The translations under genes were made by a program, and so were the position numbers. This document shows, in pieces, positions 37,130 through 47,180 of a DNA stretch of 64,000 nt (position 1 is the first letter of the stretch; each line of letters opens with the position of its first letter). Origin of the DNA: Dyadobacter sp. 3J3. GTDB taxonomy: Bacteria > Bacteroidota > Bacteroidia > Cytophagales > Spirosomataceae. The notes below the pieces were generated by a model that saw nothing but the letters and a program-made list of their open reading frames with translations, searched no databases and was not told the DNA's origin. The stretch covers positions 124,001 through 188,000 of the forward strand of contig NZ_VTOL01000002.1 in assembly GCF_009801115.1 (NCBI RefSeq). The letters are read 5' to 3'.

Positions 37130-38212
37130 CTATCTTTTCTTATAAACCCAGCCTTCTTCTCCTATAATCATTTTAAGTTTCGCAGAAGCACGGTAGGCAT
37201 CACCTTCACGCTCAAAACCTTCAACAGCAACTTTCACTTTTTTGCTATATTGATCGGCTTCAATGACAATTGCATCCGTGTAACCCTTTTTCTTCATTTC
37301 TTCTAAAAGAACATTCGCTTGTCTGTTTCCTTTGAAAGTACCAGCAATCAGGTAAAATTGTTTATTTGAAGCGGGAACTGGTATTGCTGAAACAACAACC
37401 TCGGGTTTAACTTCCAGCGGTTTTTCTTTTACAACCGGCTCAGCAATTGGTGCTGATAAACTATCAACCTTTTCCACGACTGGTTTTCTAACGACATAAA
37501 CAATCCTTCTTTTTACAGGAACCGTTACTTTCTTTGCTTCAACCGGCGCAGCACTGGTTGTCATTTTATCAAAAAAGCTGGTAAAAGGATTTAGTGTACT
37601 TCTGTTTTCGCCATTTGAAGAAACATAGAATAAACTGAAATAAAACATCAATCCTGCAATCATCGCAGCCGATGTCCACGCTATCCAGTTTACTTTAACA
37701 GATCTTGGCTCTTCTTCTTCAAGTACTTCAACGTGATCATCATGAACGTGAACAACCGGTGGGTTTAAAACAGAAACCCGTTTTTCAACAAGTTTGGCTG
37801 TTGTACTTCTGAAACCGTACCACTCATCTTTGAAATATCTTTCCGTATTAGGTTCAAAAACCAGTTTACCTTCAACGTTCATGCTGAACTCACCTATTCC
37901 TTCAATCCTAGCATGTTCATTTGTTTGTAAAGAAAAACGAAGTTTATCCGTGTAGCTCTTTACATAAGCAACTGCCTCTGCATGGGTAATCTGCTCGTGA
38001 CGGGAAATATAATTGGCTAACAATCCATCATCAAGTTTAAGAAACTCGTTGAATGCCAACCGCTTATCCGGCGGAGAAAACATGCCCGTCTCTGCATTGT
38101 AAAAGGCCTGAGCCTGATGGGAAAGCAGCGCGCCAAAGCCCGGAATGATCACGAATTCGTAGTCAGTTACCAGTTTTCTTATTACCGTTTCAACAGCTAT
38201 CATGAAGTGCAT
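37130..38212 (-). CDS. HU-CCDC81-like domains plus SPOR-domain membrane protein
   Basis: This 360-residue protein has two HU-like (CCDC81-type) domains in the cytoplasmic part (about residues 1-140; VIRKLVTDYEFVIIPGFGALLSHQ, and HARIEGIGEFSMNVEGKLVFEPN). One membrane helix follows (about 180-198). Then come a Pro/Val/Lys-rich periplasmic linker and a C-terminal SPOR domain (about 285-360; FYLIAGTFKGNRQANVLLEEMKKKGY). SPOR domains bind denuded peptidoglycan at division sites. HU-like domains suggest nucleic-acid or protein contact on the inside. A second ATG lies at 38203. The gene follows the outer-membrane barrel gene by 21 nt and is last in its operon. Confidence 0.88.
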   Translation of the reverse strand: MHFMIAVETVIRKLVTDYEFVIIPGFGALLSHQAQAFYNAETGMFSPPDKRLAFNEFLKLDDGLLANYISRHEQITHAEAVAYVKSYTDKLRFSLQTNEHARIEGIGEFSMNVEGKLVFEPNTERYFKDEWYGFRSTTAKLVEKRVSVLNPPVVHVHDDHVEVLEEEEPRSVKVNWIAWTSAAMIAGLMFYFSLFYVSSNGENRSTLNPFTSFFDKMTTSAAPVEAKKVTVPVKRRIVYVVRKPVVEKVDSLSAPIAEPVVKEKPLEVKPEVVVSAIPVPASNKQFYLIAGTFKGNRQANVLLEEMKKKGYTDAIVIEADQYSKKVKVAVEGFEREGDAYRASAKLKMIIGEEGWVYKKR

Positions 38213-38233
38213 TTTGAGGTGAACGAAGCGAAG

Positions 38234-39946
38234 TTAAAAAGAAAATGATAATCCTCCAACAAAGTTCAGCCCCTGCTGCGGGTAGTACTGGTAGCGCTGA
38301 TACTCCTTACCTAATATATTGTTGATGGATACAAATGCTGAGAAGTTCCTGGTTAACAGGTAATCTATCTTCAGATTTAAGTCTGAAATAACCGGCAATT
38401 TCGTAACCACGCCGCTCTGAAAATTTTTCGCTTTTATTCCTTTCAACATATAAAAATCAGCAGTTACAAATAACTTTTTACTTATTGTCAAAGCATTAAA
38501 CCAGTTCAAAGTAAGATCCGGGCGGTGCCATGCTTCTTCAACCGATCCCATCGAATAATCGTAGTAATTTACTTTCAGCGATGTTTTAAATAAATCATTG
38601 TAGGCATAACCTGCCTGTCCTGAAATATTCAAAACCTTTGTTTTTTGAGGATCGTAAATGATCGAAAACTTCGAAGTATCGGCCAGAGAGTTGTTGAAGT
38701 TGTAGAAGTTGTGATAGGAAGTATAGGATACTTTACCTTCATAGTTAAAGCCACCTGCAACCTCTCCTTTAACGCCAGCGAATATGTCAGAGTTCTTTTC
38801 TGTGTTCACAATCAATACATTAGACCCCAACCATTGATTTTCGCTCAACATTCCCTTTAACGTGTTTCGAACCACATCACCATTCCAACCACCAAATACA
38901 TGAACACCGTCAATAGGGCTTACATCAATATTCAACACCGGAAATGCTTTCGTCTTGTTGATATTCAACTGGTTATCCGTTTGATTAACTGCATTGATAC
39001 CGGCTGTAATTGTGAAAATATCGGATGTATACTTGAATGTAGGTTTAACACGATACAGATTACGGTTGTATGTTAAAGCATCTACACGCTGCGAGATAAA
39101 AGCACCAGCTTCCAACTGCGCGTAAAAAGAGCTTGAAATGGGAACAGAAGCATTTAAGGTAGTTCCCCAGTCCAGCTCCGATGCATTGTAACGATCATGC
39201 AAAGTATTCAGACTTGTTTTTACTGAATAATCCACGGCCACAGAAGGATCTGTATTTTCAAATCCCAGATTGAAACCAAAGTTATTGACCGTCTGGCGTA
39301 AGCTATCGCGGTTGACTACATAAGATTCGATCTGAGGTTTATAGCCGTAGAAATAATAGTTCTTACGGTCATATTCCAGCGATCCGTCCACTTTATAGGT
39401 GCTCATGATGTATTTGCCTCCTACCTTGATATTCGTATTGGCATTGGCAGAATTTTTACCATCCACCGGACCATTACCCGCGGATAAATGTTTCAGCTGC
39501 CCGGTAAATACCAGATCTTCTGCACGGCGACCGCTCACGAAAGCTTCTCCAAGAAAACGACCATAATTACCCGCTCCAAGTTTGATATAATTATTTAAGG
39601 CATCAGGCTGACCCTGGCGCTCTTTCTCATCCGAAGATGCAGCCACGCTTGGCGTTATCTTTGGCGATGCTATACTGATCTGAGGATCCAGGATCTGGTA
39701 ATTCACTTTCTTCTCATTGGATGTACCCTGAACAGGCTGCACCTTATCAAAAAGACGGTTTGCAGGGGCAAACTCAATACTTTTTTCTTTTACGATTTCA
39801 TAAGTCTGGCTTTCAATTTCTCCTCTCTGTGCAAATGCCAGATTAGAGGAAAAACCCAGAGTTAATAAAAATATGGATGTACGAATTATTCTTGAATGCG
39901 TCATAAGAAATATTTTTTGCTGTTTGCTTCGACAGGAATTTATCAT
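38234..39946 (-). CDS. Outer membrane beta-barrel protein, TonB-receptor-like, plug not seen
   Basis: This protein has up to 570 residues. Two starts are possible. The ATG at 39946 overlaps the stop of the upstream TPR gene (ATGA), implying coupling. The ATG at 39904 gives a standard signal peptide (MTHSRIIRTSIFLLTLGF..., cleaved after AFAQ). After a non-barrel segment of about 100 residues, alternating strands run to a C-terminal Phe (GLNFVGGLSFSF) with the receptor-like NILGKEYQRY motif. No plug domain or TonB box was recognised. It is therefore a porin- or receptor-like barrel of unknown ligand. The large periplasmic TPR protein and the SPOR protein are its operon partners. Confidence 0.82.
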   Translation of the reverse strand: MINSCRSKQQKIFLMTHSRIIRTSIFLLTLGFSSNLAFAQRGEIESQTYEIVKEKSIEFAPANRLFDKVQPVQGTSNEKKVNYQILDPQISIASPKITPSVAASSDEKERQGQPDALNNYIKLGAGNYGRFLGEAFVSGRRAEDLVFTGQLKHLSAGNGPVDGKNSANANTNIKVGGKYIMSTYKVDGSLEYDRKNYYFYGYKPQIESYVVNRDSLRQTVNNFGFNLGFENTDPSVAVDYSVKTSLNTLHDRYNASELDWGTTLNASVPISSSFYAQLEAGAFISQRVDALTYNRNLYRVKPTFKYTSDIFTITAGINAVNQTDNQLNINKTKAFPVLNIDVSPIDGVHVFGGWNGDVVRNTLKGMLSENQWLGSNVLIVNTEKNSDIFAGVKGEVAGGFNYEGKVSYTSYHNFYNFNNSLADTSKFSIIYDPQKTKVLNISGQAGYAYNDLFKTSLKVNYYDYSMGSVEEAWHRPDLTLNWFNALTISKKLFVTADFYMLKGIKAKNFQSGVVTKLPVISDLNLKIDYLLTRNFSAFVSINNILGKEYQRYQYYPQQGLNFVGGLSFSF

Positions 39947-42900
39947 TTTTGTTTTTCAAACTGGGCCAGTTTCTCTTTCGCAAGTTTCACCGCTTCCTGA
40001 TCATCGGAATTGTCAATGATCGAGCTCAGTGTTGCTTTTGCCTGTCCAACTTCTTTCATGCCCATGTATACATCCGCAAGTAAAATGAAGGAACGAACCC
40101 GCCAGAAATCAAAACCTTCGAAGGTTTTACTCATATCCAGGATAGCGGTTTCAGCTTCCTTGTATTTCTTATTTTTAAACAAAATTGTAGCAACCATATA
40201 GTTTGCTTCTGCTCCATATTCATCTTTTGACGTGCTGGCCAGTTTCTTGAATTCTTCCGAAGCTTTTGTCAAATCTCCTTTTTCGTAAGGAACTTTACCC
40301 AAATAAAGCTGCGCTTTTCCCAGACCACCCGGAATAACATTTCCAACATTGATAACTTCCCTGGCGTAATAAAGCGTTGAATCGTAGCTTTTCAGATTGT
40401 AATACGTATCCATCAAACCAATCCAGGCTTGTGTCTGCTCTTTTTTATTTTCTGAATTACGAAGAAGAACTCTGAAATTGGTAACCGCGTTATTGAAATT
40501 GCCACGTCCGATTTCCAGTTCAGCAGAACGTTGAGCGGCCGCAGCTACAAAAGTTGAACGGTTTTCCTGAACTACCTTACCATAATACTGCAAGGCGTCA
40601 GCAACGTTTCCTGTTTTGTCAAAAGATGACGCAATAAAATACCTTGCGTCATACTGATATTTACTTGAAGGATAACTTTTTAAGAAATCAAGCAAAGCCT
40701 GTTTTGCATTATCATATTTCTCTGCATAATAAAGGTTACGAACGTTGTCAAATTCAACGTCTTCCAGTTTATCATTACCAGGATTGTTTTTACGCACAAC
40801 GCCAAGCACCTGAGTAAATTCTTCCGGACGACCAACTGCTGTATAACTTTCCTGAATCCCTTCCAGCGCACTACTGGCCGACGGAGAATCAGGATAATCG
40901 GAAAGGATTTTCTTAAAGTCGACGATCGCCTGCTCGTAAACCTGTAAGTTATAATAAGACTGGGCACGACGTAACAACGCGGCCGGGATCAAATAACTTT
41001 TGGGCTTTTCATTGATCATCCGTGTAAATCCTTTGACAGCTACCGAGTAACCTCCGTTTTTAAAATCGATATCAGCCATTTGGAAATAAGCATCATCCAG
41101 ATACCGTGATCCAGGATACTGACTGATCAATTGTTCGAAGTTCTTTCGCGCATCCTGCTCACGATTCATGTAAACATAAGCACGCCCCTTTTGGAACAAT
41201 GCATAATCCTTATCCACTTTCCCTTTTGCAGAAACCTTATCATAAGTACCGATGGCCTCGTTGTAATTTTTTGCAGCCAGGTAACAATCCGCCAGTCGCA
41301 CATAAGCATCTTCAATAATATTCCCGTCAATACCTTCTGTATTGTTTGTGAATTCCTTGAAGTAACCTAATGCCTGACTGTATTTCTTTTGGTTGTAATA
41401 AACATATCCCAAAGCATAAAGACTTTTACGAGCGTAAATACCGGCTTTGGAATTTTTAGAGAGTTGAGTATAGATGGCGACCGCGTCATCCAGCTTTTTC
41501 AAACCGGTATTTGATTCCGCCTTATAAAAAGTAGCAGCAACTAAAATGGTTTCATCAATTGGGAATTTAATCGATTTGTTAAAAAAGGCAAGTGCCTGTT
41601 CAAAACGTTCCTGATTGAATTCTACCACACCCTGATTGAAAGTAAGCCTTTGGTATGTGGTATTGATTTTGGTGTTGCGTTTTGCTAAACCTTCAATGTA
41701 GGTTATTGCGCCCGTGTTATTACTTGCTCCGGAATATCCTTCTGCAACCAATTCCGTAGCTTCTTCCTGGTGTTTACTGTTGGGATATTTAGTTATAAAG
41801 GCATTGAATTCTTTGACGGCATCATTATTGTTACCTAGATCCAATTGTACTTTTGCATGGTTGTAGCTTGCTTCTTCCTTGATAACAGGATTGTAATCTA
41901 ACCTTGCTGCATTGTCCAATGCTGTTAAAGCATAACTTAAATTACTTGTCTTTAAGTAGCTGACACCAAGCAGATATGATGCGTACTGCGATACAGAATC
42001 TTTCCCCACAGCAACACCCTTAAGTGTAGAAATTGTTCCATTGTAGTTGTTTGTACGAAACAAAGAATGTCCATAGTGCAAAGCAACTGCCGGCGGAACA
42101 GAACCAGCTTTCATTTTATTATAACGCTCATACGCTTTAACAGCGGCGGCGTAGTCGCCTTTTTCATAGTAGACCTCTGCTACATATAATGCAACTTCGG
42201 CAATTTTCGTTCCCCCTCTTTGTTGTGCAAGAATTTTCTCACCATAAGCCAGTAATTTATCATATTGTTTTAACTGGTACAGAGAAGAAATAATCCAGTT
42301 AGGAACCTCTTCTTTATAATTAGGATGATTTTCTACGGCTATAAAATCCTGGTAGGCTTCTTCGAAATTATTTTTTTGGTAATTGATAACCCCTGCATAA
42401 AATGACGCATCTCCTGCATTGGCAAAAGAAGGATCTGTTTTTACCTGATTAAATAAAGGTAAAGCAGCATCCAGATTCTTTGTATTATAATACGACATAG
42501 CAAGCTGGTAGGTATTATCCATCTTCTTACCGCCGTTACCCGGAAGTTTTACCGCCTTTTCCAGATATGTGATTGCTTTCTCGTAATTTCCTGCTTCGTA
42601 ATAGTATTTACCCAGATCACCATAAATCTGCTGTGCCTTAGGATGTTCTGCGTGGTTTCTTACAAACCTATCCACCTGAACTTCTGCTTCCGGATAATTT
42701 AAATACAAACCCGTAACCGCCACATAATATTCAGCCGTCACTTTATTGTAATCACTCGTACTTAAAAGATTGTCATTTGCATTCAAATAGTCTCCAAACT
42801 CCTGCCTGGCGGCTACGTAGTTTAACTTTTCATAGTATTCAAGGCCGTTACGAAAATGCGCTTCCGGTGCTGTATAACTCAAAGTACTCTGAGCATTAAC

Positions 42901-43008
42901 CGTATACGTACCAACGCACAAGCCTAAACCGAGCGCATAAGTGCTATGTTTTAAAAGCATAGGGGTTCGTTTTGTGGATTTTTGTGGTGATATCTTGTTT
43001 GTGATCAT
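39943..43008 (-). CDS. Large periplasmic TPR-repeat protein
   Basis: This is a secreted tetratricopeptide protein of about 1021 residues. A signal peptide ends at VNAQ. The ATG at 42960 (MLLKHSTYALGLGL) would give a standard leader, while the ATG at 43008 adds 16 residues. TPR units recur from about residue 50 to the end (for example YYEAGNYEKAITYLEKAVKLP, YYNQKKYSQALGYFKEFTNN, YFQMADIDFKNGGYSVAVKGF). This suggests an extended solenoid for protein-protein binding in the periplasm, as in YbgF/BamD-like assemblies. It is first in an operon with a barrel and an HU/SPOR protein, so an envelope-assembly or division-related role is plausible. Confidence 0.88.
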   Translation of the reverse strand: MITNKISPQKSTKRTPMLLKHSTYALGLGLCVGTYTVNAQSTLSYTAPEAHFRNGLEYYEKLNYVAARQEFGDYLNANDNLLSTSDYNKVTAEYYVAVTGLYLNYPEAEVQVDRFVRNHAEHPKAQQIYGDLGKYYYEAGNYEKAITYLEKAVKLPGNGGKKMDNTYQLAMSYYNTKNLDAALPLFNQVKTDPSFANAGDASFYAGVINYQKNNFEEAYQDFIAVENHPNYKEEVPNWIISSLYQLKQYDKLLAYGEKILAQQRGGTKIAEVALYVAEVYYEKGDYAAAVKAYERYNKMKAGSVPPAVALHYGHSLFRTNNYNGTISTLKGVAVGKDSVSQYASYLLGVSYLKTSNLSYALTALDNAARLDYNPVIKEEASYNHAKVQLDLGNNNDAVKEFNAFITKYPNSKHQEEATELVAEGYSGASNNTGAITYIEGLAKRNTKINTTYQRLTFNQGVVEFNQERFEQALAFFNKSIKFPIDETILVAATFYKAESNTGLKKLDDAVAIYTQLSKNSKAGIYARKSLYALGYVYYNQKKYSQALGYFKEFTNNTEGIDGNIIEDAYVRLADCYLAAKNYNEAIGTYDKVSAKGKVDKDYALFQKGRAYVYMNREQDARKNFEQLISQYPGSRYLDDAYFQMADIDFKNGGYSVAVKGFTRMINEKPKSYLIPAALLRRAQSYYNLQVYEQAIVDFKKILSDYPDSPSASSALEGIQESYTAVGRPEEFTQVLGVVRKNNPGNDKLEDVEFDNVRNLYYAEKYDNAKQALLDFLKSYPSSKYQYDARYFIASSFDKTGNVADALQYYGKVVQENRSTFVAAAAQRSAELEIGRGNFNNAVTNFRVLLRNSENKKEQTQAWIGLMDTYYNLKSYDSTLYYAREVINVGNVIPGGLGKAQLYLGKVPYEKGDLTKASEEFKKLASTSKDEYGAEANYMVATILFKNKKYKEAETAILDMSKTFEGFDFWRVRSFILLADVYMGMKEVGQAKATLSSIIDNSDDQEAVKLAKEKLAQFEKQK

Positions 43009-43128
43009 ATGTAATTAAAAGATGAAGCTGTTCGGCTCCTACCTGCTAAAACTATTTGGTAGTAAACGAAAAGGCCTTTGAAAGCGTATAAATAGAGAAA
43101 AAGCTACCTCTAATATCTGGATATAACT

Positions 43129-43380
43129 TTAAAAAATAACATCATTGCGGTGTAATGTATTCGCGAAATCTTCCTGCATACCAGAGAATCTGTTTGATAC
43201 CTTTTCCATAAACTCAATATCCATACATTTTTCTATTTCTTCAACGTTTGTGATCTCGTATTCTTCGATTTTGTAAGTTTGCTCGAACATACCAGCTTCA
43301 ATCTTGATGATGTACTTATTATTCCATTGGTAAATACTAATCTTGAAGTGCTGGTTGGGTATATCCTTTATATATCGCAT
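43129..43380 (-). CDS. Small conserved hypothetical protein
   Basis: This is an 83-residue cytoplasmic protein. The ATG at 43380 is chosen over a TTG at 43410. It is rich in aromatic residues at the start (MRYIKDIPNQHFKISIYQWNNKYIIKIEAG) and acidic later (YEITNVEEIEKCMDIEFMEKV), with no signal peptide or known motif. It resembles small conserved proteins seen in Cytophagales genomes, but I cannot name a family. It is divergent from the TPR lipoprotein gene with 42 nt between start codons. Confidence 0.7.
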   Translation of the reverse strand: MRYIKDIPNQHFKISIYQWNNKYIIKIEAGMFEQTYKIEEYEITNVEEIEKCMDIEFMEKVSNRFSGMQEDFANTLHRNDVIF

Positions 43381-43422
43381 AGGTAAATATTTTTTTGCAA
43401 AAGTAATCAATTCAAAATTGGG

Positions 43423-44457
43423 ATGAATTCAATGTTTAAACATAGTATATTGCTAATATTTATAGTGCTAATTCTTTTATCTTGTGGTGGTCAGGATAAA
43501 AAAGATTCTGCGGATTTTTTTTTAAAGGCTAATGTAGCTTTTACTCAAAACAATTATACCGAAGCACTTCGTCTTTACAATGAGGCCATCGCCAAAAATC
43601 CTGAATTTCCGGACGCCTATCTTAACAAAGGCATCACTTTGATGAAAATGGGCCAAATAAATGATGCGCGTGAGGTTTTGACAGAAGCAATCAAGCTAGA
43701 TCCTACACTTATACAGGCAATTCTCGTCAGATCAGAATCTTCGCTTCGTTTGGGAGATTTTAAGAGTGCAGAAGACGATTTGAAAAAAATTGCAAAAGAG
43801 TATACTGATTCCACGCGATATTTTTTGATTAAGGGAAATCTGATGGAAGCTATGAGCCAGACCTCGGAGGCCATTGCGGATTACGATAAAGCAATTTTGC
43901 TTGACAAAAAAAATACCGAGGCATTTGTAAATCGGGGTGCAGTGTATTACAAACTTCACTCCTACGCACTAGCCCGGGAAGATTTTGCTTCTGCTATTAA
44001 ATTAAATCCATCTCAGCCCGAGGCTTTGAATAATCTCGGTCTTATCGCGACAAATAACAAAGAATGGAAAAATGCCATATTCTATTTTGACAGAATACTG
44101 AATTTCCATCCAGACGATGCGTTGGCTTTAAATAACAAAGGATATGTATTATTACAAACAGGTGCACTGGAAGAGGCTAAAAAGCTCATAGAAAGAGCAT
44201 TGGACACAAATCCTAAGAATGGTTACGCATTGAGAAATCTGGGGCTTTATTACGAACTGTCAAATGATGCCGCCAAGGCGCTTTTAGAATACAATAAAGC
44301 CATAGAACTGGCTGAACCTGTTGAAATGCTCTATGGCTTTACGGGACGACTTTATTTCAAACAGAAAAATAATGCAAAAGCTTGTGAGATATGGAAAAAA
44401 GGTACGATTCTAAAAGATTCCGTTGCGATTGAAGAATTTGCCAAAAACTGTAAATAA
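43423..44457 (+). CDS. TPR-repeat lipoprotein
   Basis: This 344-residue lipoprotein has lipobox LLSC (Cys21), then about eight TPR units (NNYTEALRLYNEAIAKNPEFPDAYLNKGITLMKMG; SYALAREDFASAIKLNPSQPEALNNLGLIA; and others to about residue 320). It ends in a Sel1/TPR-like ACEIWKKGTILKD segment. It probably acts as an envelope scaffold. Its stop is separated by one base from the convergent menD stop, with no room for a terminator. Confidence 0.88.
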   Translation: MNSMFKHSILLIFIVLILLSCGGQDKKDSADFFLKANVAFTQNNYTEALRLYNEAIAKNPEFPDAYLNKGITLMKMGQINDAREVLTEAIKLDPTLIQAILVRSESSLRLGDFKSAEDDLKKIAKEYTDSTRYFLIKGNLMEAMSQTSEAIADYDKAILLDKKNTEAFVNRGAVYYKLHSYALAREDFASAIKLNPSQPEALNNLGLIATNNKEWKNAIFYFDRILNFHPDDALALNNKGYVLLQTGALEEAKKLIERALDTNPKNGYALRNLGLYYELSNDAAKALLEYNKAIELAEPVEMLYGFTGRLYFKQKNNAKACEIWKKGTILKDSVAIEEFAKNCK

Positions 44458-44458
44458 T

Positions 44459-46180
44459 TTACCAATTTGAACGTATGTAACTTTTCATTCCTTTCCACGA
44501 TTTTGCATTTTCTGACGGGTCTGTAAACACTTCCAGTAAGCTGGTTTTATTGGTATTAAGAAACAGTGGTATCTCCCTTTCTAAACCATCAAAATCATTA
44601 ACCTGGAAGTATTCAATTTTTGAATCTTCTGACGTCCGTTTTGCAGTAAAAGAATGGCGTGTTTCAAAGTAATTTTCAAGCTCTGGTAAACTTGCCGGAC
44701 CGTCAATCATTCTGAAAATATTTCCGCCACTATTATTCAAAACGATGATCTTTAAATTGTCTGGTAATGGCTGAATCAGCAGTCCGTTTCTGTCATATAA
44801 AAAGGCCACATCACCGACCAGTAAAAAGGTGGTTTTTTTGTTGATTAAAGCTGCTCCAATAGCTGTACTTACGCATCCGTCAATACCGCTTGTACCCCGG
44901 TTTGCAAAAATTTCAAGATGAGAAACACGATTTCCTAAGGCATTGACATACCTGATCGGCATGCTGTTGGCAATATGCAGCTGAGAACCGTCCGGAAGAG
45001 AATTAATAACGAAATTAACAGATGTTAGATCATTTAACAGTGATAGATTTTCAAGATATTCAGCTAATAAAGACTGTGCCTTCAAGTCATATCCGGTCCA
45101 GGTCTTTTTGTAAGAAGAATCATTTTCAGGATCCGATCCTTGTACAAATAACTGATAATCAATTTTTTCGAAAATTGAACTGAAAAAATTATCCGGCGAA
45201 ACTGGTATTATTTGGGTTAATGAAAAGAAAGTATCCACGACATGGCTGTCTTCACTGATATGCCAGTGCCTGATCGATGGATTTTTTTGAAGAAATTGTT
45301 TAAATGCTTTCGAAATGAAAGATAATCCGTAGGTAATCAGTAAATCTGGTCGAAGCTTTTCAGTATCCGCATCCGCCAGGAACAAATCCTGATAGGTTAT
45401 AAAACTCTGGTTTCCCTTTTGGTTGGCAATTGAATCTCCGACAACAGGAACATCCAGTTCTTCTGTTATTTTAGACAAAGCAAGGTTAAGAATTTCACTA
45501 TTTTGATGCTGTCCACCTGCAATTAAAATACGCTCTGCATCGTCCCATTCATTCAATAATTCATGCCAGGTTTCAACGGGTAATGTAGACTCCGTTTCTA
45601 CTTTTTTTATGATCCTGACATCCGCTGACGGAATTAACTCTTCCGCATTTTCCGGGTAAAAAGGCTCACGGATCGGCACATTAATATGCACCGGCCCATA
45701 AGGTTTTGAGTGCGCTAATATCGCTGCTTCATTGGCCGTTCTATTGATCAGCCAGAGGGCATCTTTATGTCCATAATCCGATGGAATCGTGAAAGATTTT
45801 TTCACATGTTTTCCATATATTTCCGCCTGATAAATGGTTTGTCCATCCAATTGATGTATCCATTCCTGAGGGCGGTCTGCGGTTAATATCAGTAAAGAAA
45901 TCTGCTGAAAGAACGCTTCGGTAACAGCGGGAGCATAATTATAAGCTGCGCTTCCGGAAGTACAGATTAAAATAACGGTTTGATTAAGTTGTTGCGCTAT
46001 TCCAAGCGCTATAAAACCTGCGGATCTTTCATCCATTACCACATGCTTTTCAAAACCTCTGTGGCGTGAAAAAGCCAATGTTAAAGCGGCACTTCGTGAG
46101 CCGGGGGAAATTACTACATGCCGTATGCCCTGGGCATAACAAACTTCGGCCAGATCTATTAGGGGCTGTAATACTGCCAT
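44459..46180 (-). CDS. menD: 2-Succinyl-5-enolpyruvyl-6-hydroxy-3-cyclohexene-1-carboxylate synthase
   Basis: This thiamine-diphosphate enzyme of menaquinone synthesis joins isochorismate and 2-oxoglutarate. It has about 573 residues from the ATG at 46180. The frame continues to a TTG at 46207, but that lies in the terminator hairpin of the upstream sigma gene, so the ATG is right. Motifs are VVISPGSRSAALTLAF, DERSAGFIALGIA, CTSGSAAYNYAPAVTEAFF, the ThDP region ANRGTSGIDGCVSTAIGAAL, FLLVGDVAFLYDRNGL and NNSGGNIFRMI. Menaquinone fits a respiring Bacteroidota and could accept electrons from the cytochrome proteins elsewhere in the window. Confidence 0.96.
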   Translation of the reverse strand: MAVLQPLIDLAEVCYAQGIRHVVISPGSRSAALTLAFSRHRGFEKHVVMDERSAGFIALGIAQQLNQTVILICTSGSAAYNYAPAVTEAFFQQISLLILTADRPQEWIHQLDGQTIYQAEIYGKHVKKSFTIPSDYGHKDALWLINRTANEAAILAHSKPYGPVHINVPIREPFYPENAEELIPSADVRIIKKVETESTLPVETWHELLNEWDDAERILIAGGQHQNSEILNLALSKITEELDVPVVGDSIANQKGNQSFITYQDLFLADADTEKLRPDLLITYGLSFISKAFKQFLQKNPSIRHWHISEDSHVVDTFFSLTQIIPVSPDNFFSSIFEKIDYQLFVQGSDPENDSSYKKTWTGYDLKAQSLLAEYLENLSLLNDLTSVNFVINSLPDGSQLHIANSMPIRYVNALGNRVSHLEIFANRGTSGIDGCVSTAIGAALINKKTTFLLVGDVAFLYDRNGLLIQPLPDNLKIIVLNNSGGNIFRMIDGPASLPELENYFETRHSFTAKRTSEDSKIEYFQVNDFDGLEREIPLFLNTNKTSLLEVFTDPSENAKSWKGMKSYIRSNW

Positions 46181-46195
46181 TTCAGTTGTATACAA

Positions 46196-46220
46196 AAACG
46201 GCCTCAAAAAGAGGCCATTT
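46196..46220 (-). terminator. Terminator of the primary sigma gene
   Basis: The arms GGCCTC and GAGGCC (46200-46205 with 46211-46216) around a five-base loop are flanked by T-rich sequence on the - strand. They sit 30-50 nt after the sigma stop codon and immediately upstream of menD. Confidence 0.8.
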
Positions 46221-46248
46221 TAAATTTTGGAATACGGATTTTCAGGTC

Positions 46249-47112
46249 TTAACCTAAATAAGTTTTCAAAGCTTTGCTTCTCGATACGTGACGCAATCTG
46301 CGGATAGCCTTTTCTTTGATCTGACGAACGCGTTCACGTGTTAGGTTGAACTTCTCACCAATCTCTTCCAAAGTCATTGCATGCTCGCCATTTAAGCCGA
46401 AATAAAGTGCAATTACATCAGCTTCTCTCTGTGTCAATGTGCAAAGTGCACGTTGTACTTCTTTGCGTAATGATTCATTCACCAAACCAGAATCCGGTTT
46501 GTCTTCCAAATCATTTTCAAGAACGTCCAAAAGACTGTTTTCTTCACCTTGAACGAAAGGTGCATCCATGGATACGTGCCTTCCGGATATTTTCATGGTA
46601 TCAACAACTTCCGAAGAAGAAATTTCTAACACCTCGGCAAGCTCTTCCGGAGATGGCTCACGCTCAAAACGTTGTTCCAGCTCAGAAAAAGTCTTTGAAA
46701 TTTTATTTAAAGAACCAACACGGTTCAATGGTAAACGTACAATACGTGATTGTTCAGCAAGCGCCTGAAGAATAGACTGGCGGATCCACCAAACTGCATA
46801 GGAAATAAACTTGAAACCACGTGTTTCGTCAAAACGCTGCGCAGCTTTAATAAGTCCCAGGTTACCTTCATTGATCAAATCTCCCAAAGAAAGACCTTGA
46901 TTTTGATATTGTTTCGCTACGGAAACGACAAAACGAAGGTTAGCCTTAGTCAATCGCTCCAATGCTAACTGATCCCCGTCTCTGATTTTTTGAGCTAACG
47001 TCACTTCCTCATCCGGCGTCAACAAATCTACCTTTCCGATTTCCTGCAAGTATTTATCTAATGACTGACTCTCACGGTTGGTGATCTGCTTACTGATCTT
47101 TAGCTGTCTCAT
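46249..47112 (-). CDS. rpoD: Primary RNA polymerase sigma factor (Bacteroidota type)
   Basis: This 287-residue sigma-70 lacks region 1.1 and the non-conserved region, as is normal for the main sigma of Bacteroidota. Region 1.2 starts at [23 protein letters not shown]. Region 2 contains [38 protein letters not shown]. Region 3 starts at [15 protein letters not shown]. Region 4.2 is [28 protein letters not shown]. It recognises -33/-7 promoters such as the one assigned before the tRNA gene. It is followed by a terminator. Confidence 0.96.
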   Translation of the reverse strand: MRQLKISKQITNRESQSLDKYLQEIGKVDLLTPDEEVTLAQKIRDGDQLALERLTKANLRFVVSVAKQYQNQGLSLGDLINEGNLGLIKAAQRFDETRGFKFISYAVWWIRQSILQALAEQSRIVRLPLNRVGSLNKISKTFSELEQRFEREPSPEELAEVLEISSSEVVDTMKISGRHVSMDAPFVQGEENSLLDVLENDLEDKPDSGLVNESLRKEVQRALCTLTQREADVIALYFGLNGEHAMTLEEIGEKFNLTRERVRQIKEKAIRRLRHVSRSKALKTYLG

Positions 47113-47180
47113 CTAAATTCAAATATTAATATGTATAAATAACGACATTAAAAAATGCCCTTGTTGATGAAAACACAATT

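Noticed and set aside
46180..46207. Earlier TTG start for menD.
   Set aside because: It falls in the terminator hairpin of the sigma gene. The ATG at 46180 gives the conserved family start.
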